The translations under genes were made by a program, and so were the position numbers. A DNA stretch of 64,000 bases from Alnus glutinosa (Eukaryota; Streptophyta; Magnoliopsida; Fagales; Betulaceae): assembly GCF_958979055.1 (NCBI RefSeq), contig NC_084891.1, forward strand, positions 29,260,001-29,324,000. Reading direction: 5' to 3'. The notes beneath the pieces are model-generated. The model saw only the letters and a program-made list of their open reading frames with translations, did not search any database and had not been told where the DNA came from. Below are positions 1 through 12,397 of this stretch, piece after piece. Numbering within the stretch: position 1 is the stretch's first letter; the number at the start of each line of letters is the position of its first letter.

Positions 1-50
<50 letters not shown>
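1..50. repeat. (TA)n microsatellite
   Basis: Uninterrupted AT dinucleotide repeat at the window edge, inside the CACTA element. Other long AT runs lie at about 4577-4628, 34670-34712 and 61128-61231. Confidence 0.95.
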
Positions 51-54
<4 letters not shown>

Positions 55-115
55 TTTTTCATGTAACTCATGGCATTAAACGGGGGCAAGTCCTTAATGT
101 TTGTGTGTGCACCAG

Positions 116-1319
116 GAGTCTTGGGGGTTTCAAGTCGAATGTGCGCAACAAAGCGGCTCCTGAGGGGTGCATTGCGGAAGGTTACATAGCGACCGAGCTA
201 GTAACGTTCTGTTCGAGATATCTAGAAAATGCACCAACCTTCCACAACAGACCTTTGAGAAACCCTGATGGTTCCAAGGGGGCGGGAACGCGAGTTAGAT
301 TGAACCGGTTGACGATGCATCAGATTCATCGTTATATTGTGTTCAACTCTGACGAGTTTCTCAATTTGCGGATGTAAGTAGTGTTTACATATTGAACCGG
401 ATTCAAATGATATAATTGATAATAATTAGTTTTTTAATTATATCCGCTGAATGTAGGATGCATAAAGACGCTATTAGGCGATCATGCGTTAGGGGTCGTA
501 TCACGGACGCTCTGATTGAAGCCCAACATCACAAGCAGTTCTGCGAGTGGTACCGCGCATATGTAAGGAAGTAGTGGTATTTTCGTATATAATATTTACC
601 TATGTTCAGTGTCAATTTAAGATAGGGTTCGACAATATGCCGCTATTAACCGATGTATTCTTTTAATATATGAAATGATAACATAGGTTGATGGCCTTGA
701 CGATCAAAGTAGGGAGGAATTGGGGCTGAAATTGGTTATGCGGAGTAGAGGGTTGAAGGAGACAGCAGTGAAGTATAACAGGTACGTGGTAAACGGGAAA
801 TTGTTCTGCACGCTAGCCCATGATGTGGGAAGGAGGACTCAGAACAGCGGGGTATGTGTGCCAACCGTTGAATGCGAAACCTACTACGGGCAGTTAACCG
901 ATGTGGTTGAGGTCGAGTACTACGATAGGACTACGTACGTCCTATTTAAGTGCAATTGGGCGGACCCCACGATGGACAGAGGATTTAGAGTCGACGATTA
1001 TGGTCTAGCGTTTGTCAACTTCACTCACCTCGTCCACAGGGGAGAACTGCTTACTGACGAGCCGTACGTGCTTACATCTCAGGTAGACCAAGTGTTTTAT
1101 GTCGAGGATGAAAGGAACCCAAACTGGGTTTGTGCCGTGAGGACTAAACCGCGCAACGTGTACGATGTTGGTCAGGGGGAAGGGAGTAGTGATGCAGATA
1201 ATGCATATCACGAGTGTGTACCGATCGTATTACCCACTGATGACCTGCATGATACGAATGATGAATTCGATCACGATAGGCCCGACATTGATCCGATTGA
1301 AGCACATGTTATACAATGA
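116..1319 (+). CDS. TNP2-like CACTA transposase, C-terminal exons (DUF4218 end and DUF4216)
   Basis: The last three exons of the CACTA transposase gene, judged from family resemblance and GT-AG sites: 116-373, 457-562 and 687-1319 (stop TGA). The first exon has the DUF4218 signature (SNVRNKAAPEG, IAEGYIA, FCSRYL). The third carries DUF4216, with CVPTVECETYYG, VVEVEYYD and VLFKCNWAD followed by an acidic tail. Reading phase is kept across both introns (AT+G, then complete codons). The catalytic RNase H-like core should lie left of the window. TNP2 proteins bind the ends of CACTA elements and cut them. No stop is seen inside these exons. Codon boundaries before position 116 are unknown. Confidence 0.82.
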
Positions 1320-1469
1320 TTGCTATATTTATTATTGGTACAATTTGCTTAAACTCAAAATACTTTCTTATTTTGCATAGAGCTCATTGTATATTATGCA
1401 TATTCTATTTTAATATTAAAATTAAAACGAATTTCAAGTAATTTGTCTCACATTTGTTCGCAGGTTTCG

Positions 1470-4362
1470 ATGGACCCGAGACCCCCTACTTGCACACATC
1501 GTGCACCACGCCAGCCCGTGCATTGCACGACTACATCCACACCGGCGATGTCAGCGGCACTACATACCACACCGTGGCCACACTACCCGGACGCTGTATA
1601 CAGACCATTGCCCCCGGGTACGGCGGGGATGAGCAGGTCAGATCCCGGGCAGACGAGCACAGCTGGATATTCTCCTTCTCTATACCCGCCTACGTCGACA
1701 CCGGCGATGTCAGCGGCACTACATACTACACCGTGGCCACACCACCCGGACGCCGTTTATAGACCATTGCCCCCGGGTACGGCGGGGATGAGCAGGTCAG
1801 ATCCCAGCCAGACGAGCTCAGCTGGATATTCTCCTTCTCCATTCACGACGTTATCGCAGTTGGGGCTGACCTCACCGGGCCATGTTGATCGATGGTGGGC
1901 GCGAGAGTGTCATGATTTGAGCAGATTTCCGTTGTACTATCCATACCCCCTTCCACCACCTATGTCAGTCATTCCTGATAATGAGACTCAGGATGACAGA
2001 TTCCCGCTGTCACAGCGGGGGGGGGGGGGATGCCTATGCCGGCTATGAGGTCGGGACAGCTGTCGGCACCGGCTGGGGGCCAGGGCCCGGCACCTGGGGA
2101 GAGCCAGATGCATGTTTATGGACAGAGCCAGTTGCCGCTTCCTGGGGAGAGTCAGGACCCAGATGTGGGGGAGAGCCAGCTGCCCCGCGAGGGGGATGAT
2201 GTGATGTTGGGGCTTGATCAGTTAGCACATGATGTCCCCCAAGATATGCTTTCGGATGACGATCATGATGATGAGCATCACCCAGAAGATCAGGCAGGCG
2301 AGGAGCATGCTGGTGACCCAGCGACCGAGCACATAGCGTTCGACCATATTCGGCTGATGGGTAAGTACATTTGTATACATCATTATAAACTAATTAATTT
2401 AGTAAGTTCGTATAATATTTAAATTGAATTTTTAATTTATTGATATAATTAAGTTATTTAGTGTTAATATATTAACGTTTTATATTTATTGACTAGGGTA
2501 TAACCCAGACGGGAGCATATATTTTGAGGTGATTAAGGACCTTGAGAGAAATTGGGTGCTCCCGAGGGGTAAGAAAGTTGTGTTGCAGTACAATGCTGCA
2601 ACACAACCAGTGGGACGAGCATGCAATCGTTATAGACGGGCTGCGGGCAAGTTGTTACGGAGCGGGTCCCATATTCACTTGCGGGACAAATGGGGAAAGG
2701 TAGATAAACAGGTTAAGCAGGCTATGTGGGATGCCATAATGGTATGTGTATGAAACTAATATATGTATTTTGTGAAATTAAAGTTAAGATGATTTTTTCT
2801 TTATTGAACTGCTAAAATTAATCATTAGATTGAATGTGCAGCAAGAATTTTATGTACCCGTATCCGTCGACCAGCGCCTGGCACAGAATGAATTCTGGGG
2901 TGATATGGGCCGTAAGCACCGTTCGTGGAAGTCGAAGTTGAGGACCCAGCTAAATATTCGAGACGGTGACACGCCATTGACAATACGTGCGAGAATGCCA
3001 GAGACGTTTTTTGATAAGTATGACCGAACGGATGTGGAGGACGTACTGCACGAGTGGTGCACAAAAGTAAATGTGGTATGTAGGTCTTTGAATGTATTAC
3101 TATAATGTTGTGTTTTTTTAATAAACAGTTCATTCAATCATAACACATAAGTAATTAAAAGTATCAATTCTGACATTTTTTTTGGGAATGTTCAATGTAA
3201 AGGAGAGGTCTGAACGAATGAAGCGGCTGCGGGAGCAGCAAGACATCCCCCATAGTCTGGGGTCCAAAAGTTATGCCAGATTTAATCACGATGAGGTATG
3301 GAACAATATGTAAAAACCCTAATTCTTATTTGTGCGTAATTGTTCTTTCTTAACGTTAAATGAATATCCAATGTTTGTTATATATTTATACTGTATGGCG
3401 ACAGGCATCTATATCTGGCACGCCCCCCACTCGCGCCGAGTCGTTTGTGAAGACGCACACAAGGAAAGACGGCACTTACCTGAACGAGCGGACACGGGAC
3501 CTATGCGTATGCTACTGTTATAGGTTATCGATTATTATTAGTTATGCGTGTGATAAAGTATTTATTAATTACCATTGTTTTGTATGTTGACGACGTACAG
3601 GAGCGGATGACACAGAGTTTGTCCACTGATCCTGCTGCCTCGGACCCCGTCTCATCAGATACGGTGCGTTGGGCACCTGGCGACGCGTACGAGCAAGCGG
3701 TTGGGCGACCCGAGTATGCGGGTAGGGTTCGGCAGGTTGGGCCGAACGTTACTCCTGTTCGCGGGACTTGTTTCTCGTATAGGGGCCGCACACGGGGGGG
3801 ACCGGCCGAGGGCACGTCTCAGGATTGGGCTGCTCACAAAATTGCGGAGTTGGAGGGCATAGTGCGGGCCGAGAGAGAGCGGGCTAACAGCATGGAGCAG
3901 CGCATACGACAGATTGATGATATGGAGCAGCGCATGCGACATTTTGATGCTATGGAGCAACGCATGCGACATTTTGAGGCCTTCATGTCCTCTACAGGAT
4001 TATCGTTCGTATGCCCTGGTGCTCAGCAGTCTTCACCTGCACACGTCGGTAGTACGTCATCTGTTAGTAGTGCGCCTGCAGGTATGGTTCATATTATGTA
4101 TACACTTAGGTTTATTTTTAATTTGTTCTCATTACTTGTTTAAATTTGCATATAATATTATGTAGGTTAATTATTTTTACTACTTGCAGGTAATGCGACA
4201 ACGGTTGGTCCGTTGTCGCCTTCTGGACAATTGCTGAGCCAACAATCCCCTCTCGGGACTCCTTCGCCCGTTACACCATCTCTTGCGGGACAATCGACAG
4301 TTGGCGAGCTCACGCCCGGGACTGCACCTCGTGATCCGCAGAGACGTCCTCCAGATTTGTAG
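1470..4362 (+). CDS. CACTA second gene, plant transposase Ptta/En/Spm type (Transposase_24)
   Basis: A multi-exon gene following the TNP2 gene in the same orientation. It has a proline-rich N-terminus starting MDPRPPTC at 1470, a Gln/acidic linker, then the Transposase_24 region. Exons supported by GT-AG sites and by the second copy at 16-18 kb: 1470-2360, 2497-2741 ([22 protein letters not shown]), 2842-3075 (RKHRSWKSK), 3203-3295 ([10 protein letters not shown]), 3405-3506 ([11 protein letters not shown]), 3601-4081 and 4190-4362 (TAG). The penultimate exon holds a short coiled coil built of MEQRMRHF repeats, then a Pro/Ser/Thr tail. The first exon contains a run of 13 G at 2017-2029, across which the reading frame shifts. 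This is either a real break or a homopolymer sequencing error. By analogy with TNPA the product may bind subterminal repeats; that is inference. Confidence 0.75.
1541..1858 (+). repeat. 159-bp tandem duplication in coding sequence
   Basis: Two head-to-tail 159-bp units (starts near 1541 and 1700) encode near-identical 53-residue blocks that begin [14 protein letters not shown] and end GYSPS. The unit length is a multiple of three, so frame is kept. It lies in the proline-rich N-terminus of the CACTA second gene. Confidence 0.9.
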
Positions 4363-4574
4363 ATATTTTGTGTATTTTTTTTTTTTTAGTACCGAATAAC
4401 TTTATTAAATTAAGAATCTCAAATTTGTTGATATTGTTGTGTAAGTAGTTATATATAGTAATGAATATATTTATTAGTACATGGTATTCGAATTTTTAAA
4501 AAAAGTTGTTTTGATTAATTTGTGCAATTTGATTTTGTGATATTTTTGGATAAAATAAATTTGGAGAATTTTAG

Positions 4575-4632
<58 letters not shown>

Positions 4633-4771
4633 TAAAAAGAAATTAAAAAACAGAATTAAAATATATATATATATATATATAAAAGAATATTTATATAAAA
4701 TATATAAATATATTTTAAATAAAAAGAAATTAAAAAATAGAATTAATATATATATATATATATAAAATATA

Positions 4772-5002
4772 CTGCGGCCAACATCTGGCCGCGTGTATTA
4801 ATATTTGGCAGCGCGTATAAATGTACACGCGGCAAATTGGCCGCGTGTATTAAAATACACGCTGCCAAATGTGCAATTAGCATTGCCAGGTCCACCGCGT
4901 GTATCTACGCGGCTAATTACACGCGGCGAACTGTTTGCCACGTGTACAGTTACTGTACACGCGGCGAACTGCATGTGGCGATTTACAATTTTTTTTGTAG
5001 TG
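4772..5002. repeat. CACTA subterminal repeats and terminal inverted end
   Basis: At least seven copies in both orientations of a CGCGTGTA / TACACGCGGC type motif, many next to GGCAAA or GGCGAACTG, packed into about 200 bp before the terminal TTTTTTTTGTAGTG. Such arrays are the known binding region of the second CACTA protein. A related array with TACACGTGGC lies just inside the end of element #2 (15599-15650). Confidence 0.85.
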
Positions 5003-5946
5003 ATGGAAGCTAAATCTATCTCCTCAGCCGTGCATAATGCGCATGTTGACCAAAGTATATTTCCCATGGAAGATTCTGTGAATTGTGGATCTGCTCTTGG
5101 TCGCAAATTCACTGCATGGGTAATATAGGTAGGCCTTTGGATACCAGAAGTGGCCTTGAAAGCAGTCATGATGCATTTCCATAGGAGTGCGGACACAGCC
5201 TCGACTCTTGTTGGGTTTTGCACGCTTGAGCTGCTTGCTTTGGCTTTGAGTGATGCAATGGCTGAGGCGTCAAACACAATTCTCCTTACTATACACCTGC
5301 CCAATTTGAAGGGCTTGGAAAAAGCCATCACAACGGCTTCTCTAGAATATGCATCGTTTTGAATGAAAATTGACGGGGCGTCAAAATTAGGACATACAAC
5401 TTCACATGCCTTACGAGCAGTTGCTGCCCAACCTTTGAGAAAGATACTCAAGGAAATTCCATCAGCGATCATGTGGGAAACAAGGACACCAATGGCAATA
5501 CCGCCGCATGCAAACCTGGTTACTTGTATCATAGTAACATGATCTCCCTCAGTTGGATCTTTCCATGACTCCCGGGGAAGAAATTTTTGGAGTGATGGGA
5601 TATTAGGCTGGCTGAGGCACTCAACAAGATGACAATTCACACAGGCTTCCAAATAAAAAACCCCCTCGTCATTACAATCGACGGAGAGACGATCTTTGAT
5701 TTTGCCAGCAAATGGGTAAAAGCGAGTTAGGGTTTCTGATAGGGATTGCTTTAGCGAGTGTGATATTTGAGAGACAATATCAGCAACAGCATGGCTTATG
5801 CTTTGGTTCATGGGATAGAAGAAGACCACAGGAACATAGCCGAAAGAAGCGAATTGGTCCAAGAGAGAGAGCCTGTGGGTTTTCAGGTTAGGGGGTGTTG
5901 GTGAAGAGGGTTTGATGTACTCTTTGGAAATAATTTGGACCTCCAT
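5003..5946 (-). pseudogene. BAHD acyltransferase copy A, cut by CACTA insertion
   Basis: Starts with ATG at 5946 (MEVQIISKEYIKP) and stays open for about 314 residues. It includes the BAHD catalytic HMIAD (HxxxD) motif after a RFACGGIAIGVLVS lead, and FYPFAGK near residue 80. At 5003 the gene runs into the end of CACTA #1, so the C-terminal third with the structural DFGWG motif is absent. The reading frame continues into transposon sequence for about 67 codons to a stop at 4798, giving a 382-codon fusion frame. BAHD enzymes move acyl groups from acyl-CoA to alcohols or amines in the cytosol. The closest named types by resemblance are vinorine synthase and stemmadenine acetyltransferase-like proteins. 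The missing 3' end presumably lies beyond the left window edge. No enzyme activity is expected. Confidence 0.92.
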
Positions 5947-6728
5947 TTGAGCTTTCTTTTAAAGCAGATCTAGCAGCGCTCACTCTCGACAAAATTAAAG
6001 TAGCAAGCTTTCCACAAGCAGCGCAAGAATCTAGCTAGCTAGTAAGTAGCTTGTGCTGAACAAAGGAGGTAATATGGAAAATTATTCTTTTACTCATGAT
6101 TTTCGCTGTACAATCCGATGTTCAATTTATACAAAAAAAACTTCGTCGTTCACTTTAGAATTGACATAAATGAGATTCTGTGCATTGAATCATTTGTGGT
6201 AGGTGGTGTGATTGTTGCATGTTTGATGGATTGCATGAAGCAAATCTGCTGCACTGCTTGTTTCCATATTTTGCTTGATTAGTACGTATTTGGTGAATTA
6301 TATATATATATAAGAACCGGACCAAATCTGATGCGCGCGCTACTTGTTTTCATATTTTGCTTACGTACTTTACTTAACACTCAAGGTTCACAGAAAAGAG
6401 TTGAGAATCCAGTAACATGCATAACCTCATATTGCGACTTGAAAAGGCCGATGTGCGAATCATCAAAGTCAAAGATTTTGGAATTCATAGTGTTGCCATG
6501 TGTGAATCATACCATATATATTTCCTAGTATATATGTTTGTTAGTTAGTTTGTTTTGTTTTTCTTTTTTTAAGTGTAATTTTGATACAAATCATTGTAGA
6601 ATATTCACAGGTTCGTGAAATCAAAGCGCAATGTTGCATGCCTTTTTATTCATAATACGTTGCCTTAAATAGGCTCACGCATATATAAAAGATTACAAAT
6701 TCCTACCCAATAACAGTTACATACATAA
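5947..6728 (-). promoter_or_regulatory. 5' flank of BAHD copy A
   Basis: No gene. About 6490-6720 is the reverse complement of the distal 5' flank of BAHD units E and F: it shares the GCAACATTGCGC block and the AAATTCCTACCCAATAACA block. It therefore shows that A, E and F derive from one duplicated unit including promoter DNA. It lacks the 9-bp-duplicating foldback element present in E and F. Confidence 0.75.
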
Positions 6729-7717
6729 GAGCACTAGCAGTAGATTTTCAACCATTTTTCTTATATTTAGGGAACAAAACTACTTTTTGCTTCCCTATAA
6801 AAAAACACTTCACAATAGATTCTCTTTCTTTTCTCTATATCAATTAAATATTATTTTCTATTCTTATTTTATTGTTTTTTTCTCTTTCATACTTTTATTT
6901 TTTTATTCATTTTTATTTTGATTCCAGAAAACTCGACCAATTGGCTGTCTACCGTCTTCACCTCCTCACAGTCCAGTCCTCACAATTAAATCCAAGGCAG
7001 ATTGTTCCCACGGTCGCTCACTACAGCTGCAACAACATAAGCTCCTTTTTTCTTGCATTGTTTCGGTGTAGATTGCAGGAAATATGGGCATCAACCACCA
7101 CCTTCGCTCCCCTCTCAGAGTCCGGGTATCAAATCTTCAATTTAATTTTTTTTTGGATGAATATATCTTTTTCATGTGTGTTTTTCAGTTGCTTTGGGGA
7201 CCAGATCTTGGTGTTTCATCATGTTTGGACCCTTTTTTGGTTCTTATGATTCTGTTAGAAGATTTTCTTCTCTTTTTTTTTTTTTCAATCATTTTGTGGG
7301 AAGAGACAAAGAAGTCGGCTAGCCAAATGGGTTTTCTTCAAATTATGTTGTTTTCATGCCTTATCTAATTTTTGGAGGATTTGTTTTTCTTGATATATAC
7401 ATATATATTCTTCATCCCAGCAAAACGCAGATCAAAAAGCTTGGTTCAGACACGGCCGTGAAGGAGATGAAAGAGATGCGTGAAGCCAGCCGTGAAGGAG
7501 AGAGAGAGAGAGAGAGACAGAGAAACGGATTTTTTTCTTTAAAAAAAAGTGATTGGGAAGTTACAGTGCTACCCAATACATTGGGTAGCACTGTAGCTAC
7601 CCAACCAAAACATGTAAATTCGGGGTATCTATTGTGGTGTGGTTTTTTTGAATTTTGGTGAAATTTTCTCTATATTTAGAGAAAGGAACCAATATAAAGA
7701 GACTGTTACTAGTGCTT
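6729..7717. mobile_element. Non-autonomous PIF/Harbinger-like element
   Basis: Imperfect terminal inverted repeats (GAGCACTAGCAGTAG at the left, complement AAGCACTAGTAACAG at the right) flanked by TAA at 6726-6728 and 7718-7720, the TWA target duplication of PIF/Harbinger. Length 989 bp. There is no transposase. The interior has (GA)n at about 7499-7525 and a small palindrome, GGGTAGCACTGTAGCTACCC. Short open frames inside look random. Confidence 0.65.
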
Positions 7718-7972
7718 TAAGAGATAGACTAAAACAAAGTATGATAACAAATATCGTCTCCAGGATAGCTTGGAGATAGACTACTCATTATTCCTTCAGA
7801 ACTAACAGTAATATATACTCCTTATTTAAGTGAGGTAATTTGATGTAGTGAAAGATAAGATAAAAAGGAGATGATTAATTTCCAACTTATCTTACTTTAC
7901 CTCGTGTGTGCCTCTTAGTCCAGCATAGTACTCCTAATCACGTAACAAAATTATTGGTGAAAATGCCAGATT

Positions 7973-9370
7973 CTAGTTTATGGGACTAGGATCCAAGGAA
8001 CCAAAAGCAAGGATTTCCTCGTCTTGTGCTAAGATGGCCATAACTTCTTTATCTAAATACAGCCATGCTTCTATTCCGCCCTGGATCTTGTGTTCATAAT
8101 TAGCTCTATCATGCTTGGGAACCTGAGGTCTAAATCTTCGTTTAAACCAATACAGCTTACCCACACAGGCTTTCCCCACCCGAAATCAATATCATAGACA
8201 CCAAAGTTGCACCAACTGGTAAACCCAATGTAATCCATTCCACAAGAATTTGTTGCACTTGAGCATGCGCCAGCCATTGCTTTCACATGCTCACAAAGCT
8301 TGTGAAACCCTCCATCACCTTGTAGGCCTTTCACAAAACCAGGACTTAAATTTGTTATTGCTTCTCTGAGCTTACTTACCATGTAATTAGTTAACTCCAT
8401 CTCCTCAGGCGTCCATAATGCTCCTGCCCTCCAATATATAAATTACCCATAGAAGACTCTGGTAATGGTGGAGCTGCTCTTCCGCGCAAATTCACTGAAT
8501 GGAAAATAAAAGTTGGCCTCTGGCTCTGGATTCCCCATTTTTTATTGGAGGCAGCCATGCATGATGCATTTCCATAGGAGTGCCGACACAACCTCAACTC
8601 TTGTGGGGTTTTGTACGCTTGAGCTGGTTGCTTTGGCCTTGAGTGATGTAATGGCTGATGCATCAAACACAATTCTCCTTGTAGTAAACTTGCCTAATTT
8701 GAAGAATGGACGGCAAAAAGACATAAAAGATGCTTCTTCTCTTAAGCATGCAACGTTTTGTGGGAAAATTGATGGAGCATCAAAATTAGGATATACAGCT
8801 TCGTCACAGGCCTTACGAGCCATGGCAGCCCAACCCTTGAGAAAGATATTCAAGGAAGTTCCATCAGCGATCATGTGAGAAACAAGGATACCAATGGCCA
8901 TACCGCCGCATGTAAAGCTGGTCACTTTTATCATAGCCACATGATCATCTCCCGCACCTGTCTCTTTCCAAGTGTAGTCTCGGGGAATAAATTTTTCAAA
9001 TGATGGGAGATTAGGCTGGCTGAGGCAATCAACAAGACGACAGTTCACTCGGGCTTCTAAATAATAAACCCCCTTGTCATTACAATTAATCAATGGAGAG
9101 ATTGTCTTTGATTGTGCCAGCAAATACATAAAAGCGAGTTAAAACTTTTGATAGTGATTGCTTTAGCAGTTGTGATCTTTGAAAGAAAATATCAACAGCA
9201 GCATGGCTTGTGCTCTGGTTCATGGGATAGAAGACGATCAAAGGAAAATGGGCGGCGGCATCGATTTGGTCCAAGAGGGAGAGCTTGTGGGTTCTCAGGT
9301 TAGGCCCGTTAGGGGGTGTTGGAGAAGAGACCGGTTTGATGCACTCTTTAGAAATAATTTCCACCTCCAT
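7973..9370 (-). pseudogene. BAHD acyltransferase pseudogene B
   Basis: Colinear with the intact E and F genes from ATG at 9370 (MEVEIISKECIKP) to the SPIN stop at 7973, so almost full length with no intron. The HMIAD motif (about 8865) and DFGWG (about 8188) are both still readable. At least four frameshifts break it: a 4-bp insertion near 9090 (ATTAATT where E has ATT), a 4-bp insertion near 8565 (CATGCATG), a shift near 8440, and a 1-bp loss near 8085. The LINE- and CACTA-free body suggests decay by small changes. It is more diverged from E and F than D is (for example an inserted GPN near residue 21 and CDEAVYPN), so it is an older copy. Confidence 0.92.
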
Positions 9371-9693
9371 TTTCTTCTTTCCTTGAAGCAGATATGGAAA
9401 GCTAACGAATGGATGATTTTTCACAAGCAGCGCGAGTACGTCCATAAATAGGCGTCGAATTAATAGAGGAAAATTTAGGTAGGATGATTTTCACTGAAAC
9501 AAGCAGCATACTCCCACGTTGGATCCTCTCCGGTTGAGGAGAAATGAAAAGAGTCGGTAAGTCATAATTAAAAGTATTTTTGTAATTTCACATCACGCCC
9601 AGCAAAAGCCATGCTCCAATAACAAATGTCAAGAACTTGGCAATTCATGATGTTAAGGTGGCTACAGCTACCATTTACTTTCTAAATTTATAA

Positions 9694-9856
9694 GAGCATC
9701 TCTAGTAGTTAGAGTTAAAATAGTTATTCAAAAAGTATTAATTTCTACTTTAGCCATTAATTTTTTTAAAAACACTCTAACAATAATCTTTATTCTACAC
9801 TTTATTTTCTTTAAATAATATTTTTTATTATTTTTTTATTGTTTTATCTTCTTTCT

Positions 9857-9890
<34 letters not shown>

Positions 9891-10681
9891 CGGACAATCC
9901 TCCTCGCCTGTGGGTTCACCAAAATTTCACACCCAATCAATTTCTAGCCAAAACAACAACAAACACAAATTATTTTCAGAATTAATCAAACCCAAATTCA
10001 CAAATCAGGGGACACGGGTAAATAAGGATTACAAAATCGTCCCCAACAAATCCCATGGGTTTGTCTAAAATCCAACAAGAGATTCACACGCACACATGGC
10101 CAGATGTTCACAACACATCCAACACAAACACAGCCGAAAATTACCAACGCCACCACAGGGAACACACCCAATCGGCCAACTAAGGAAAAATTAACAGAAA
10201 AACCCCTTTTAACCGCTAGAAGTCGTCGGAAATCACTCTTCAACCACTAGATGACGACCCAAGACACGCAGGAAAATCGGCGCCTCTGCTCAACTGAAAT
10301 TGAAGCCTCTGCTCGCCAAAAATCGGCGCCTCTCCTTGGTCGACCCACCTTTCTCAGATCTCCTTCTCTCTGATTCTTCTCCTTCCTTCTTCGTCAAACC
10401 CTAAGTGGGAAAGTGGAGGAGATGCGAGATTGAAAGAGAGGGATGGAGATGAGAAGTGAGCGAGCGAGAGAGAGACCAAAGTGGGGGAGAAGGTGTGAGA
10501 AAGAAAAAATATAATAAAAAATTAAATAACTGATGAACAGTGAATAGCCAGTAGTAGCTATTTACTGTTGATGAAGTTAGAAAAAATGTTAGAATGATTA
10601 CTCTGTTGGAAGAAGAAAAAGAGACAAAAATTAGTCAAATTTAATTTTTTGATTAAAATAATACTTCTGCTGGAGATGCTC
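9694..10681. mobile_element. Non-autonomous PIF/Harbinger-like element
   Basis: Terminal repeats GAGCATCTCTAGTAG and, on the other strand, GAGCATCTCCAGCAG, flanked by TAA at 9691-9693 and 10682-10684. Length 988 bp. It contains a (CT)n run at about 9863-9890 and no transposase. GAGCATCTCCAGCA-type ends are very common among short plant elements. Confidence 0.75.
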
Positions 10682-10684
10682 TAA

Positions 10685-12366
10685 AGGAGGCTCCTGTATC
10701 GTACCTCGAAGGATGCAAATTAATACTAATTCATCCCTCTTTATAAATTATTGATTTCTAAGTTATTCTTGTCAAAATATTAGGCCGGCCAGTGCATTGA
10801 ATGTGCGTGTTATTTTTACTCGATCTCCAAGTTATCAAAATACTAACTGTTTGGATTTGGATGCAAGTTTTTTTTTTTTTTAACCCAAAAATAAATAAAG
10901 AAAAAGGTAAAAAGTTCATACCCAGCGATGGCTGACCACCCTCGACCGTTTTTTTAAGATCAGTGGCTTGGCCACCCATCAGATTTGGGAGTGGGCAACG
11001 GCTATTAAAAATATTAGTGAAAGACTAGATTTGTTCTTTCATGTTTTCTTTACAAGAAAAAAAATGCCATTTAGAGTGAAAAGTCAATTTATTCAAACAA
11101 GTAGCTGAATCAACTATTTAATCAAATGATATTGATCAGCAAGTTTCCGTCTCTTCTCGAAAAATAAATGAGTTATTTCTTTACAAAATTGTGCTCAATT
11201 TTATATTTGACAATACTCTTATATTAATTAAATAGTTAAAATTAATATAAACTTTTTAAAAAATAAATAGTGATGTAATCTAACCTACCAAAATTTGTCA
11301 ACAATTCTTGAGCCCGATGGCGGCAGCTACCTCTTGCAACTAATTTGTCTTTGCTATTAAGAGGAGTGATTGATGCACAATATACATCTGTTGTACACCA
11401 CTTTAGAGACATAAGATGAGTTTCACGTGAAATTCATGTGATAGAACTCACTACATGAGACTTATCTCATATCTTTAAGATCTTACATAACAGTTACACA
11501 ACTATTATACAAAAGCCATTAAGTTTCAATTAATAAGCATTATAGAGCGTATACTCATCTAGGCTTGCCAAAACAAGGCCCAGTCGAAAATAGACTACTT
11601 CCTCTAAATGGCTTCAGCCTTCTTTCTTTCTGTCTTTTTGCATTAATGATCCGTATGCTGATCAGCCAACCTAGCTAGATCAACCAATGTCATAGCTGGC
11701 TCTAGCCAACATGGAAACAGACAGTTGATGTGCACACTTTTGGTGAGATGTGAAAATAGCAGCAGAGAAATGGAGTAGAGGAAACGGCGCACGAAGGAAA
11801 ATAAGTTTAAGTAAATCGTGTAGAATAAGTTTTTTAAAAATAATTTCCCCTGCAAGCGTGTATAGGTGAAACCAATATTTAGTGTGAATCATGTCCATCG
11901 ATTACATAAACATTTCAATGATTTAATTTCAGTAGTTGGATTAAATCAATGGTGCGTGCTGATTGAGTAATGCAAAACACCATATAACCTCACGTGGACA
12001 TATGGGGAACAGCTGTAACCCATTAATAAAAAAATCTAACGGCTTTCCTTTTAAGAGCACGAATCGCACCGCTTCCCTTGAATCCTTTGGCTTTTTGCTT
12101 TTCAAATTTTAGGCTTTTAGCTGTCAGTGGCTCAGTGCATACGACGCCGTGCTTTGAAACTTAAAGGAAATAATTAAAAAAAAAAATTTGGTTTTTTTCA
12201 CTTTTCATCCCTTTGCAATTGTTCTGCAGTCTGCACCATCTTAGTGTAGGATTAAAGTTTGATTCTGGCAGGAGGGACAGCCGGACAGGAATGGAGAAAC
12301 AATCAAATTAAGGTAAAAAAAATTGGAAACGCCACTATGAATTTGTTTTTCTCCTTATTTGGCCAT

Positions 12367-12397
<31 letters not shown>

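Larger units (their letters stand above)
1..5002 (+). mobile_element. CACTA (En/Spm-like) DNA transposon #1, 3' part
   Basis: The right end of a CACTA transposon; its left end lies before the window. Two gene blocks are read on the plus strand: the tail of a TNP2-type transposase (116-1319) and a Transposase_24 type second gene (1470-4362). Its 3' terminus at 5002 reads TTTTGTAGTG, the complement of the diagnostic CACTACAAAA end. It is preceded by GC-rich subterminal repeats (about 4780-4980). The element is inserted in BAHD gene copy A, whose coding sequence begins at 5003. The presumed 3-bp target duplication on this side is ATG (5003-5005), but the partner copy is outside the window. Whether an intact TNP2 core exists cannot be seen. 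Confidence 0.9.

Noticed and set aside
4798-5946. A complete 382-aa BAHD enzyme
   Set aside because: The last about 67 codons are CACTA terminal sequence, and the DFGWG region is missing.
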